This document shows positions 45,422-57,450 of a DNA stretch of 64,000 nt, piece after piece. The stretch is taken from contig JASXTE010000001.1 in NCBI GenBank assembly GCA_030280995.1, positions 23,073,106 to 23,137,105 of the forward strand. The letters are read 5' to 3'. The DNA is from Hemileia vastatrix (taxonomy: Eukaryota; Basidiomycota; Pucciniomycetes; Pucciniales; Zaghouaniaceae). How positions within the stretch are numbered: position 1 is the stretch's first letter; each line of letters begins with the position of its first letter. The notes under the pieces were generated by a model, which was given only the letters and a program-made list of their open reading frames with translations, had not been told where the DNA came from and made no database searches. The position numbers were made by a program, and so were the translations under genes.

Positions 45422-48400
45422 ATGTCCGCTAACTTTCATGGTCAACCACCTGAGTCTAAGCAACCAAGTGGAAGAATGGATAGCTATAGGCCAACTTATC
45501 CACAAAGACTCTATAGAACTATACTTCCACCTCAAATGACTCAGAACAAAGTAGTGGCAAATCAAGCCCAGATTGTTGAAGTTATTGATGAAAAACCTAT
45601 GGCCACATCCATTACAGTCAAATCCCTTCCAGTGTCTACATCAAATGAAACAGTCATGTTAGACACTGGTGCAACTCACCATGTTACTGGTAACAGTGAA
45701 ATGTTAGTTGATTTCAAAACACTTGCTCGACCTATCCTTTTAACTGTAGCAACTAATGGTAAAACCAACTTTATTACAGGCATGGGGAACATGCACTTTA
45801 TTGGGAAACATGGGGAGATTATTAGTGTTGGTCCAGTACATTACTGTCTGGAAGCAATAGGTACACTCATATCTCCTGTGGCTCTACTGAATGGCAAAAT
45901 GCTGATGAGCACTTCTGGTGATATTTTTAGCTTCTGGAAAGATGGATTAGAGTGTCTACAAGCCAAACATGTAAATATATCTTGGTTATTTCCTTCTTCA
46001 CTAATACCACAAACATCAACGATTAAAACTGGTGCCTCAGAACACACAATTTCTGTTATCAACACTCCTTCCACAACCAAACAACAATTACAAGCAAAAT
46101 CTTTAATTCCTATCAGAATTCCGGATGTCACCTTTCCTGTAACAGTATGTAACAAGAATGAGTCAGAACTATATGACTGGCATTACAAGTTTGGTCACGC
46201 CAGCCTAAGACAATTGAAATGTATGATTGCTGGTAAAATGGCACATTGCCTTCCAGACAGGCTACCTCTTGGAAAATTAGTATGTTATTCTTGTAGAGTT
46301 TGAAAATGCAAGAGAAGGTTCTTACTTGACTCTTCAGTCCAAAACCCTGAAAAACTAGACATAATAACAGCAGATCTAATTGGCACCCTAGAAGAGACCA
46401 CCTTTTGCAATGGCTTGTATGCCCTCACAATTAAAGACATTGCAACATTGAATGGTGAATTCCATATCCTCACACAGAAATCGGAGGCTCCAGATATTAT
46501 CATTAAAGCAATTACTTGCCTGGAAAACCAGACAAATAAGAATTTCAAAGTATTCCACTTGGATAATGGGGGTGAATTTAAAAACAAAAAAGTTAGCCAC
46601 CTTCTTTGAATCCAAGGGCATTTTGCATGAACTGACACTACCATATTTTCATGAACAGAATGGTAGAGTAGAACGTTTCAACCAAAGCATTGAGGAGATG
46701 GGTTGCACAGTATTGCACAAAAGCAGACTTCAAAAATTCTTTTGGGGCTTTGCTTATAGATGGTCTGTCTATATCCTTAACTGCCTTCCAAATTTCACAT
46801 GTCAATCCACAACCCCTTTTGAAGCAATGTTCAACATCAAGCTGCAACTTGACCTGCTTAGGAAATTTGTTGAACATGCATTTTTTCATATCCAAAAGAA
46901 CAGCAACAAAAATTAGACAACCGGGCTGTGCCATGTTTTGTAGTTGGTTATCCACAAGGTTCTAAGGGTTTGCTCTTTTAGGACCCGTCCCAAAAGAAAC
47001 TCCTATCGTCCACTTGGGCAACTTTTATCACCACACCAAATCCAGCTCCCATCAACAAGATGTCAATTGATCACCTAGTTAATGCAATGAAAGCTAAACC
47101 ATCAACATTGGAACTTGGTGACTTCACAAAGTAAAAAAAGTTTTCAGAGCAGGAATCTCTTATGCATGAAATTGAATGCAACTCTGCTTTTTTGCTTTGC
47201 CAACTCCCAAGACCTACAAACAGGCAATGAACTCCAAACAATCAAAAGAATGGCAAGAAGCTTGGGAATTGGAAAATTAGAACTTAACCAACATGGATGT
47301 ATGGGAGAGGGCCATACCGCTGGAAGGTGCCCGTATACTTGATGCCCAATGGGTTTTTGCTGAAAAACAAGATGCCAATAATATAATCAAGAAAAGAAAA
47401 GCCCGATATGTTGATAAGGGCTTCAAACAGATTCCTGACCTTGATTTTACAGATAACTTTACCCCAAAAGCTACATTTATCTCTCAGTGTCTCATTCTAA
47501 CTATTGCAGCTATCAACAATTGGCCAGTCCATTCTTTAAACTTTACAGCTGAATACCTTCACAGTCCACTAAAATAAGAGCTATGGGTTAGGGATCCACC
47601 TGGCTTTGAAAAGAATGATGGCCTTTTTCTAAAGCTAAAGAAGGCATTATATGGAACATGTCAAGTAGCCAGATGTTGGTGGCAACATCTTAGTGGGACC
47701 CTACAGAGTGCCGGTTATCAGGTTTCAAAATATGATAATAGTGTATATTTCTTAACCAAAAACAATGTTAAAACATTTATCTGGATTCAAATATATGATG
47801 GCCTAGTCACAGGAGATTCCATAGAAAGTCTAAGAGCACTAGAGCTCTGTTGTAAGAAAACCTTATCCATCAAATGGGAAAACTTTCTAGAATTGATTGT
47901 CAGGATCTCAACAACAAGAGTGGAAATGGGTTTCTTACTTCACCAAATGCATATTATAGAGTGCATCCTAGCCGCACACAGTAGCCCAATATTCGGAAAA
48001 GAAACTCCCTTACCAACTCATTACAACTAAACTACCCCAGCTGAAGATGCATTACCAGCTTTACCTAAAGAGTCTCTCTATCATTGAATTGGTAAGCTAC
48101 ATAGAAACAGGAACAAGACCAGATATCTCCTTTTCAATGAATCTGCTATCTTGCTTTGAAAAATGTCCTCAAAAAGAACATTGAAATGCATTGGAGCATC
48201 TATTGGGCTATTTATCGGCCACAAAACACAAAAAATTATTTCTTGGCAGACAGTCTAATCTCACTGGTAAACTGGAGGCATATTCAGACTCAAAATGGGG
48301 TGGTGAAACTTCAAGATCAACTGGAGGAATGGTCATCCTTCTGCAGGGGTCCCTCATCTTTTGGAGCTCAAAATGCATGTCTTGTGTGGCTACCTCTACC

Positions 48401-48724
48401 AGTCATGCCAAACTAATGGCACTAAGTGCTACAACTAGAATTGGTATATGGATCAGAAATTTATTGCACAAACTTATTGGATTCACTGAAACAATACACC
48501 TCAAATGTGGCAAAAAATCTACTATGAAAATATCTTCAGATCAAGCCTTGAACAAAAGAACAAGACATGTTGAGTTTTACTTCTTCTATGCTAATGAGAA
48601 ACTATTCAAGAAGAAGGCAGATCTTTTATGGGTAGAGAATAGCAGCCAATTGGCCGATGTTTTAACTAAGAGTTTAGGTAAAATTCTACATAATACAGCC
48701 TGTAGGAATCTGGGACTTAGATGA
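45422..48724 (+). pseudogene. Copia 2 pol (protease, integrase, RT, RNase H)
   Basis: The protease DTGATHHVTG is at 45662. The GAG-pre-integrase HHCC-like block is at 46177-46310 (YDWHYKFGHASLRQLKC, then CYSCRV and a stop). The integrase core is at about 46350-46900 (DLIGTLEE; DNGGEFKNKK with a frameshift; PYFHEQNGRVERFNQS). Reverse transcriptase fragments lie at about 47290-47900 (LNFTAEYLHS, WVRDPPGFEK in the next frame). RNase H is at 48191-48724 (AYSDSKWGGETSRSTGG, ATSTSHAKLMAL, ADVLTKSLG). Stops and shifts occur in every domain except the RNase H end, which runs 177 codons open. Not functional. Confidence 0.82.
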
Positions 48725-48885
48725 ATTAGTATAGAGGTGGGACATTTTTTTTCCTATTCTTCTTTCTTTCATTTACTGTTTATATTTCCTCCTTTCTTTA
48801 TTTACTTAATCTCTACCGTACAACATTAAACATTATAAAGTACATATTTAAGCATTCACGCTCTGTGGCTTGTTGAGGGGGTGGG

Positions 48886-49028
48886 TGTTGTGAGAGATAG
48901 GTTACACTCAACCATGCTACAGAAACCCTATATACTTGTATATATATCTGAAACTAATCATTTAGTTAAAGTACTGGTAAGAGAGATAAATAAGTATAAA
49001 TCATATATTCAAACCTTTTGCCTCAATA
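48886..49028 (+). repeat. 3' LTR of Copia 2
   Basis: 143 bp, the same length as the 5' LTR, preceded by the purine tract GAGGGGGTGGG and followed by ATTGT, the right target copy. Confidence 0.88.
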
Positions 49029-50254
49029 ATTGTCACTCTGGCATTGGAGAGGTCCATGGGCTTTCCCTCACACATCCACTTGAAAAAGAATCTACCATCC
49101 TCTTACAGCTATTTAAGAAAATATTGCTCTTTTTTTGCCCCCCATCCCCCTCCAGAAGCGGTTTAAACTCATGTTTTTGATGGGGACTGGAAGGCAAAAA
49201 CACAGCAAGCCTTTCCCAAATAACTGTAACATCATTAGATGCTAAATCCGTCTCTTTGATTTTACTGATATAAAAAACAAAAAACTATATATCTTTTACT
49301 GTACAAAATATATACATGGATCATACAGTCTAATCACCATAACACTCAATTACATCATGATTTTTTGAGTAAATAATAAATCCATTTCCTCATTAAAATA
49401 TAATTTTTAAACAATATGAAACCTGGCCTAAATTCTTGCTCTATCAATTTATGGATCATCATAAAATAGATTGTTTATGCCATGTAAAAGTTGCAATATC
49501 TGCACTTACAAATCAGTGCATAATCAAATTTCAATTTGTAAAACACACTAGCCCCAACACTGCAGTATTTAAATGTTAAAAGCTCTTTCTTTTTAAGCCC
49601 AAATCACTTTATTTTCACATGAAAGGTTGACTTCATTATCTTTCAAGTGGCCAATACATTTCAAAAACTAAAGGTTAATTTGTAATAGCTAATTTGGGTG
49701 GAAAGTAACAATCAATTCAAGTGCTGATTTTCAAACTTTGACACAACCTATTAGGGGGTATCAAACCTTACCAAACACTCCTAGAGTGCTTCATTTAAAA
49801 ACAACATACAAACATGCCATGAAATAAAGCTGATTTGGTACTTGGGGTCTCAGACATGGGGTCAATTACGTCCTAATTTTGAACAATTCTCTAAACCACA
49901 GTTAAGCCCATAAATACTTTCAGAGAGGTCTTTTGGTCTAGAAGATAATTCCAGCAGTCCAATGGTGGTGAAGGTGAGGATAACTCAAGATTTCAAGATT
50001 TGGGATACATATTTGATTTTTATATTTTACCCAATTTAAAAGGTAAAGAACTTAATTTTTATTATTACTTTATGACTTAGAATATATAATTGTAAATACT
50101 AAGAAACTTGTAATAGTAGTAATATTATTTAATTTGTTTATATAATTTTAATGTAAGTAAAGAATGGAATTAATGAAACAACAAAATTGAGGGGCCTTAT
50201 ATAGGCAAAGGAAAGAGAAAAAATATGGTACAACATACTAAATACAAGAAAATA
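49029..50254. other. Repeat-derived intergenic stretch
   Basis: Near 49165-49215 a block recurs from about 30055. Near 49540-49750 the text (AAACACACTAGCCCCAACAC; CAAACTTTGACACAACC) is the inverted counterpart of the terminal part of the TIR element ending at 28927. It is followed by TATTA and another GGGGGTATCAAACC terminus at about 49754. Around 50190-50215 GGGGCCTTATATAGG may be an LTR TATA region. No gene. Confidence 0.4.
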
Positions 50255-50515
50255 CACCAAAAAATATGGGGGGCGTACTTGCTAGCAAGTCCGCAACATT
50301 GGATCCAAACTCACCACAGATTGAACACACATTGAGCTATTGATAAAAGAACCATACAATCAGGAATGAACACAACTCAGCATAACAGTTATAGGTGGGT
50401 GCTCAAGTAGAGTTCATTTTGGGTTCAGTATGAGTTCAGTCTGAGTTCCATCTGAGTTCCATCTCAGTTCAGGTTGAGGACTTTCTAGCAAGTCCACTCC
50501 CTATATTGCATAGTG
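50255..50515 (+). mobile_element. Family-1 CACTA-type MITE, copy 2 (261 bp)
   Basis: The same length as, and collinear with, the copy at 24360-24620. Left end CACCAAAAAATATGGGG, right end CCCTATATTGCATAGTG. The palindromes show one substitution each (TACTTGCTAGCAAGTCC and GGACTTTCTAGCAAGTCC). The flanking trinucleotides are ATA and ATG, so the duplication is imperfect. The interior has the same GAGTTCA direct repeats. Confidence 0.85.
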
Positions 50516-50568
50516 ATGACAGGGAGAAATTCCCACAATTAAATTTCAAACTAAAATATTAGAGGGTC

Positions 50569-51950
50569 TGTCAGCCTAGGTATCCCCAGGACTGAGTTAT
50601 TATTATGTTTAAAATAAGATAACCTTAATTACATTAAGCTTATAAGTTAAAATTAAGGTTATAATACTTATATATATAATTATTACACTATTATATAACT
50701 TATAGTAGTTTAAATAGCTTATCCATAGCCTAATAATACTTATTAAGGTGTTAATGGAGTCATAAAATACTTATCTTAAGTGATATTAAGAAATTATACA
50801 CATACATAAGCTTATATGTATACATAAACCTCATATTCAGTAAAATATGTAGTTATATTATGTATATTTAGGTCTATAAGTGGGTTTTAACCTCTTAATA
50901 GCCTATAACCTTTATTTTTCGGCTTATTTTAGGTCATATGGACGTATTAAGTGGACTCACAACACCTACACAAGCATATAAACCTTTTTCAGGCGCATAT
51001 ATCCAGTTTGGACAGCTTAATCTGATTCCATTGATGGATTTTCACGGATTTATGGGTTGGGATATGATTACTGGGTTAATATGGATGCTTGGAAATTTTA
51101 TTGGGGGCTTGTAAAGTTAATTTGGTTCCTTTATATGCTTTGTGTTTAATTATATACTCTTTGGATGAGTTATTTTACCTGTTTCTTTATGGTATCCGCT
51201 TTTATCTGTTTATTCTATTTATGGTATGGGTCTGTGGTATCATTAATTGTGATGGAGGGTCCTTACTGGAGGTCTGGGTGTTGAAAATTCTTGAAGTGGA
51301 AGCCATGGGGAGTTGATGGGCCCTCACATTACTGTAATTTCCGGGGATTGAAGTGACATCATCTTGATTGAAGGTCTGTGCACTCCAGTGGATTTTCTTA
51401 TAAGGGAGGATTTGATGGGTTATTGGACATCAATTACTTACTAAACTTTAAATAAACAGTTCAAAACATTATTATTATCATATATAAATATATAATAAAG
51501 CATTTATAAATTGATATTATCTTTATATAAGCTATAACTATATTTTATTGATCTATTTTCCACCACTAGCACACATAAAAATCCAAGTATTGTGAGTTTA
51601 TATTGAGAACAACTATTTTATTAGTCTTCCAATGAGGTTTAATAACTAAATCACTTATCAATAAGTATTAGGACCATTAATATTTACTATTAAATTATAC
51701 TTATATACAAGCATACACTGACAATTGGGGGTCTTTCCTTAATTGTTACTTATTATTTAGTATAAGCCTTAGAACATGATTTTTACTTTAGTATATCTCA
51801 TAAAAACAAAATTTTTGGGTCTGAAGACATTAGTGGGTCATCATAGCTCAGTGATTGGGGAAAAGATCCCTTATCATAATTTTACTAATTTTTTATAATA
51901 AAAATTAGGTATTTACAGTAGTAACTGTACCCAATATAAACCCAATTTCA
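50569..51950 (+). repeat. 5' LTR of the Gypsy element (right edge uncertain)
   Basis: Matches 63283-64000 over the 0.7 kb available. Near 50938-51114 it holds a 58-codon open frame (MDVLSGLTTPTQAYKPFSGA...) whose counterpart in the 3' LTR (63652-63834) is 60 codons. The substitutions between the copies include many amino-acid changes, so coding constraint is not evident. The end is estimated from where leader-like text and the gag start at 52233 begin. Confidence 0.7.
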
Positions 51951-52232
51951 CTTGGTATTTGGTCACCAATATGAAACCCAATCAAATTGGTATTTGGTTA
52001 AGGCTTGGTAAGCTAATTATTCACCCTTATAAAAGTCTATTTGAAATTATTATTTAATTTTTAAAAGATTTTTTCAAATTTTTCTTATATTTTGTTTAAT
52101 TAAATAAAGATATAAATTCAGGGTAAGCTCCAGTGCTTTTATTAGTATTTATATTACTAATATATTTTGTCTACTAATTACCATATAGGTTTTCTCTTTT
52201 GTAGAAGTGAAGAATAGTAATTTAAAGTCATA

Positions 52233-54267
52233 ATGAGTGCTCCAAAGGACAATTTAAGTGATAAAAATGCTTTTAACACCAGGTCTAAAGCTTAAAAGAC
52301 TGTTCCAGGACATCACTATGGAGGGCCAATCCTACCCACAGCCAGAAACAATGAGCATAGAGGAAAAGGATGCTTTATTAAAAAAGATAACTATAAAAAA
52401 GACTTCACCTCCTCTTCAGGATCAACTGTCCCATCTGGCCAAACAGGTTCTGAAACTAGAGGAGTCAAGATCTTCCATTCTAAAGGAGGTGGAACAGCTG
52501 CAAAACAACTGCAAGGTGGGATTTCAGCAAATGAACCAAACTTTGGAAGATTTAAAGGGAGGACAGACAAACCAGAAACCCCCTACCCAAGGAGGATAAG
52601 GTCAGTCCCAGGACAAGATCTTGGTAGATAAATGGAAGTGCAATTGGTTCCATCAGCAGTGGTCAAGCCAAAATTGCAACAGGGATCCACCCTCTCACCA
52701 GGAAGCCTCAGCTCACCCTTACAGAGGAACGCCAATGCACCAAAAGTCAGAGCTTGCTCCTATCCCTTGGTAAGTAAATTACCCTCTCAGATTGAACACA
52801 ATACTAATGATTACAATTTAGGTAATGTTATTGATGTGCAATTATTCCAGAAAATTGAGGAGGACTTAAGAAAATTAGGTTTTTATGTAGATACACCTGA
52901 ATTATCTTTTGTTAATAACAATAGTACTATTTACAATAATAATACAGTTAACCCTCAGATTCCACCACTTATTAGTGAGTTGAGAGCTTCACAAAATAGT
53001 GAAGAATGTGAGAAGGAAGACTTGGAGTAGTTTAATAATAATCCAACTGTCATAGAATTGTTTCACCATTATGGAATAGATTGATTGAGTGTGAGGATCA
53101 AACAATTAAGCTCACAAGTGAAAATATTTTGTCCTTTACATTGAATATATCTCAATTGACAACAAGAAATAAAGAATTAAAGAAAGAACACTTGGCTTTA
53201 ACTCTTTTATATGATTCTTTAAGTAATAAATATAGTGAAATTTCAAACAAATTCTGTGAGTTAGAAAAATTGTATGAAGCACATTAATTAAAATATGAAT
53301 CAAGAACAAAGTTATCTTTGGCACAGACAAATCAGAGTGTCTCTGATCTGTTACAAAGATTAACTAAGGTTGATATTGAAACTTCCAATCTACTAATGAA
53401 TCAGGATAATCATAATTATACACAGTATAATAATAATCCTTTCATTTGCAAAAATGAATCTCAATAATTTCCAATGCCACCACAAGTAAAACCATCTGGT
53501 GGAAGTATAAAGTCTGAGAAGAAAAATGTAAGTCACAAATCCATGCAAGAGGAAATGCAAGACCATTTATCCAAAGTGAATGAGTTGTTGAAATTACCTA
53601 AGATTAGTGAGATTAAATCCAATCAGAAGAACTGGCCAAAGATTGATCAGTACCCAAAATATGATGGGGAATCCAGCTCTGATTAGCAGCATTTTATTAA
53701 AAGAATTGATAATTTAAAATTCTCATATAAGTTAACAGATGAAGAAATAACATCAAAACTGATTTCTTTATTTAAGGATGTTGCTTTATTATGTTTTGAA
53801 GCTGTATTAAGTGAGGGTAAAGATTACTCTTGGGCTGAGTGGAAACACCTGATTGAAAAACAATTTGGAGGTTCTAAATTCAGTCTAACTCAGCAAAGAT
53901 TATATGAGAAAACTAGGTATAATCTATTGAATGGTGAAAAACCAATGGTATTTTTAATGAATTTAAATAAAATATTAAAAGCCATTGAGCCAAATATGGA
54001 TTTTAACTTATGGAATGATAAAATAATATAAAAAATCTCTATATCTGTCAGAGAAATTGTTGTAGCTAAAACAATAATGGTTAATGAATACTCTGAATTT
54101 ATTAATATTTGTAATGAAATATTTTTAAACCATAAGTATGAAGCAAGGTACACCACTTATAAACAAAATAATGAACCTGTGAAAAATTAGAATTCAAAAA
54201 CACTGCAGGAAAAACAGAAAAAACCTGCTGCACCTGTAGTACCTACAAAGTATGAGACTAATACTTG
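52233..54267 (+). pseudogene. Gypsy gag, part 1
   Basis: Begins MSAPKDNLSDKNAFNTRSKA at 52233, then a stop. The gag text continues in another frame (IEEKDALLKKITIKKTSPPL, a likely coiled-coil around LEESRSSILKEVEQLQNN), then in further segments. From about 53600 a clear gag core appears: NWPKIDQYPKYDGE, SWAEWKHLIEKQFGGSKFSL, LYEKTRYNLLNGEKPMVFLM. Stops occur at 53684, near 54029 and near 54188. The coding sequence is interrupted at 54272 by a TIR element, just before the zinc knuckle. Confidence 0.78.
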
Positions 54268-54841
54268 TAATAGGGGGTATCAATGTTCAGGGATCAGCAA
54301 TTAAATTCATTGCGGATAAAAATCCTTATACCCCAATTATCTTCCAAAATTATTTTTGCTAATAATTGGGTTATTAGACACTTTACATGTCAATGTTCAC
54401 CTCTTATCCGACATTTTTATCCTCAATATTTCATAACCACATCTTGGACAACTTTCTGGATATCCCTGCCTTCCCACCTTGCTGCACACTCCTAGCCTCA
54501 TCCCATCCTGTCATCTAACCTGAAAAATTCTTCATTGAAATGTCCAATCCTCTTTACCATAGAAAATCTCTCTCACCAACATCTTGAATTCCGGACCAGA
54601 ACCTCCCCTATGTGGTAAGAAAGAAAATATTTTCGATCAATGAATCAAAACATTTAGCATTGTATGATTTCATAGCATATTTTGAACAGAAATGGTATGA
54701 TCTTTCTCAACCTCCAGACTTGAGAGGCAGTGTTAGACCTATCTTATGGGAAGTAGATGGTAAATAGATTTTCTATTTTATGTGACAAGCTACTGCTTCT
54801 AACCAGGATACTGCTGTATTATTTTTATTTTTTCCTCCTCT

Positions 54842-55400
54842 AAAAGAGACTTCACCTCACTGCTTCACCTCTACTTGATTCCCCACCCTGCAAATCCACC
54901 TTGCTTGCCTCCCATTTACCTCCAATAGAAACCCCACTCCTCAAACTTACCCCGCTCTCCATCTCTTCATCTCCACTAGACATCCCACAACACCCTTTCA
55001 ACTTTAATTGATGCCCCACCCCTTTCATCCATGTTGCTTTACTCCCATTTGCCTCCAATAGAAACCCCACTCCTCAAACTTACCTCGCTCTCCATCCCTT
55101 CATCTCCACTAGACACCCCAGCACACCCTTACAACTTTAATTGATGCCCCATCCCTTAAATCCACCTCGCTTTACTCCCATTTGCCTCCAATAGACACCC
55201 CACTCCTAAAACTTACCACACTCTCCATCCATTCATCTCCACTAGACACCCCAACACACCCTTTCAATTTTTATTGATGCCTGGCCCCTCAAATCCACCT
55301 CGCTTGCCTCCCATTTGCCTCCAATAGAAACCCCAACACACCTTTTTAACCAAAATTAATGCCCCAAGCATCAAATCCATCTTTCTCCCTTCCTCATCAT
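54842..55400 (+). repeat. 133-bp minisatellite array, left arm
   Basis: Units repeat at exactly 133 bp: CTCCACTAGACA starts at 54971, 55104 and 55237. Each unit contains AACTTTAATTGATGCC, CCCATTTGCCTCCAATAG and CTTACC...CTCTCCATC. The outer units are partial. Confidence 0.85.
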
Positions 55401-56254
55401 GAAAAAATTAACTCGCCACCCTCTCCATAGCCTCCAACCAAAAACCCTCCACCTTTACATCCAATATTCTCTTCTTCACTTCATATCCACAAAAAATGAT
55501 AATCTTAAAGTATGTAATATTAAATTTATAGAGATGAATAAAGAAAAGTAATACAAATATATTAAAATAAGTTTATGATACAGAAAACTGTTTTGCAATA
55601 ACTGAAATAGTCTATGGGACAAGATATATGATTTAATAGCCCAATATAATAAAAATGAACATTATTTGAAGAAAATAGCTAATAAATAAATAAATTATGA
55701 ACCAATGAATAAAAAAATTATTATATTTCACACCATTAAGCATCCCCAAAAAGTAACTAAAAGTCTGACAAACAGTCACTTTAATTTGTACAATTATATA
55801 TTCGGCAAAACCATAAATGCTTGGCCTTTTTGCCAAAAATTATGTAATACTTTTTTTGCCTGTATCAGCACTTTTCTGGCCCTAATTAGGGGTTTTTAGG
55901 CTTTTTTGGGTGATGCATCCAACATAAAAGTTGCCACACCAGTATAAAACGTCCACAAAAAAATGTCAAAAGGGCCAAGAGTTATCATTCATGCCATAAA
56001 TAAGTAAAAAAGTAAATTTGTTCCCAAAAAATATTAGAAAGTTATTGACCTGAATCTTTTGTAAGTTTCCTGAATACAAAATATACAGTCCTGTTACATT
56101 CAAAATTTTTGAAATATATATTTTTTCTCTATAATGATGTCTGTAAGGAAAGGTTAATGTGATAGTTTGTATTAATATTAACTTTTTTTATAAATCTTGA
56201 TTAATGTGGACAAATTAAATATATGTTCAAGGTACTAAACAAGCACATAAGAGG

Positions 56255-56810
56255 GTGGAGAGCTAATTTTTGGGTGATGAGGTGTCAATTGGAGGTGAAG
56301 AGGAAGGGAGAGAGGTGGATTTGATGCTTGGGGCATCAAGTTTGGTTAAAAAGGTGTGTTGGGGTTTCTATTGGAGGCAAATGGGAGTAAGGCCAGGTGG
56401 ATTTGAAAGGTGAGGCATCAATTAAAGTTTTAAGGGTGTGCTGGGGTGTCTAGTGGAGATGAAGGGATGGAGAGAGAGGTAAGTTTGAGGAGTGGGGTTT
56501 CTATTGGAGGCAAAAGGGAGTAAAGCAATGTAGATTTGAAATGTGAGGCATCAATTAAAGTTGAAAGGGTGTTCTGGAGTGTCTAGTGGAGATGAAGGGA
56601 TGGAGAGCGAGGTAAGTTTGAGGAGTGGGGTTTCTATTGGAGGCAAAAGGGAGTAAAGCGAGGTGGATTTGAAAGGTGAGGCATCAATTAAAGTTGAAAG
56701 GGTGTTCTGGGGTGTCTAGTGGAGATGAAGAGAAGGAGAGCGAGGTAAGTTTTAGGAGTGGGGTTTCTAGTGAAGGTGGAAGGGAAGGGAGAAAGGAAGA
56801 TTTGAGGTGT
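56255..56810 (-). repeat. 133-bp minisatellite array, right arm (inverted)
   Basis: The same unit in reverse complement, again at 133-bp steps: TAGTGGAGATGAAG begins at 56451, 56584 and 56717. Blocks such as CTATTGGAGGCAAA and GGCATCAATTAAAGTT are complements of the left-arm blocks. Confidence 0.85.
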
Positions 56811-57241
56811 AGTGGAATTGGTGTGAACACGAGGGAAGGATAGGATCAGAAACTTATGTTAATTTACAAAGGAAATATTTAAAAAAAAGGAATAAACCAT
56901 GAATGTAAAAAAGAAATGAGGGTGTGTAGATAGAAAAAAAGGTTAAGTGCTGACCACCAAAATTAAGTAGCATAGAGTGAGGAAAGACTTAAGGATGGCA
57001 TCAGGAATTATAAGTCATGTGACTTTCTTGCAAATCCATCATGGATAAGATGAGTTTGGGATCATGAATTAGGAATGGAAATTGGGGTATAAGAGGCGGG
57101 ATAATGTATTATTGTGCATTCCTTATACACTAGCCCTGGGGCTAGTGGATAAGAATCTTCCGCAATTAATAATGTCGGATCCGGGAAAAAAAAATTCCTT
57201 ATCCCTAATTGCAGATCCCTGAACATTGACACCCCCTAATA

Positions 57242-57450
57242 AGTGTAATAAGCCTTGTGTTAAAGGTCACAAATGTGAGAAAAATATTAATATTGTTGAA
57301 AATTAGCATGAATCTTAAAATAAAACAGAAAAAAGTAAAGATTAAAGTGATTATGACAGTAATATCTCATATAGTGATGAAAATGAAGTCTGTATGTTGG
57401 AAGATGATTTTTCCATCTTTGAAAATCCAATATTAAGTATGGACTCAAAT
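57242..57450 (+). pseudogene. Gypsy gag, part 2 (zinc-knuckle tail)
   Basis: Resumes directly after the TIR element with CNKPCVKGHKCEKNINIVEN, completing the gag zinc knuckle begun before 54272, and continues to MDSN at 57450 where a solo LTR is inserted. It contains stops (TAG at 57305, TAA near 57317). Confidence 0.65.

Larger units (their letters stand above)
43803..49028 (+). mobile_element. Full-length Copia retrotransposon 2 (inactive)
   Basis: Two 143-bp LTRs (43803-43945 and 48886-49028) flank gag and pol. The target duplication is ATCGT on the left and ATTGT on the right, differing by a CpG-to-TpG change. The primer site GATTATGGGC follows the 5' LTR, a pyrimidine-rich leader spans about 44014-44275, and the purine tract GAGGGGGTGGG precedes the 3' LTR. 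Multiple stops make it inactive. It is divergent from the HIT gene. Confidence 0.9.
54273..57236. mobile_element. 2964-bp TIR element with inverted minisatellite arrays
   Basis: The terminal inverted repeats GGGGGTATCAATGTTCAGG and its right counterpart (GGGGGTGTCAATGTTCAGG as reverse complement) extend over about 23 bp with one mismatch. They are flanked by a 5-bp duplication TAATA (54268-54272 and 57237-57241). Removing the element plus one TAATA rejoins the Gypsy gag frame across its zinc knuckle (the joined cysteines then read C-x2-C...GHKC). Inside, two arrays of a 133-bp unit lie in opposite orientation around a spacer of about 0.8 kb. No transposase is seen. Confidence 0.85.
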
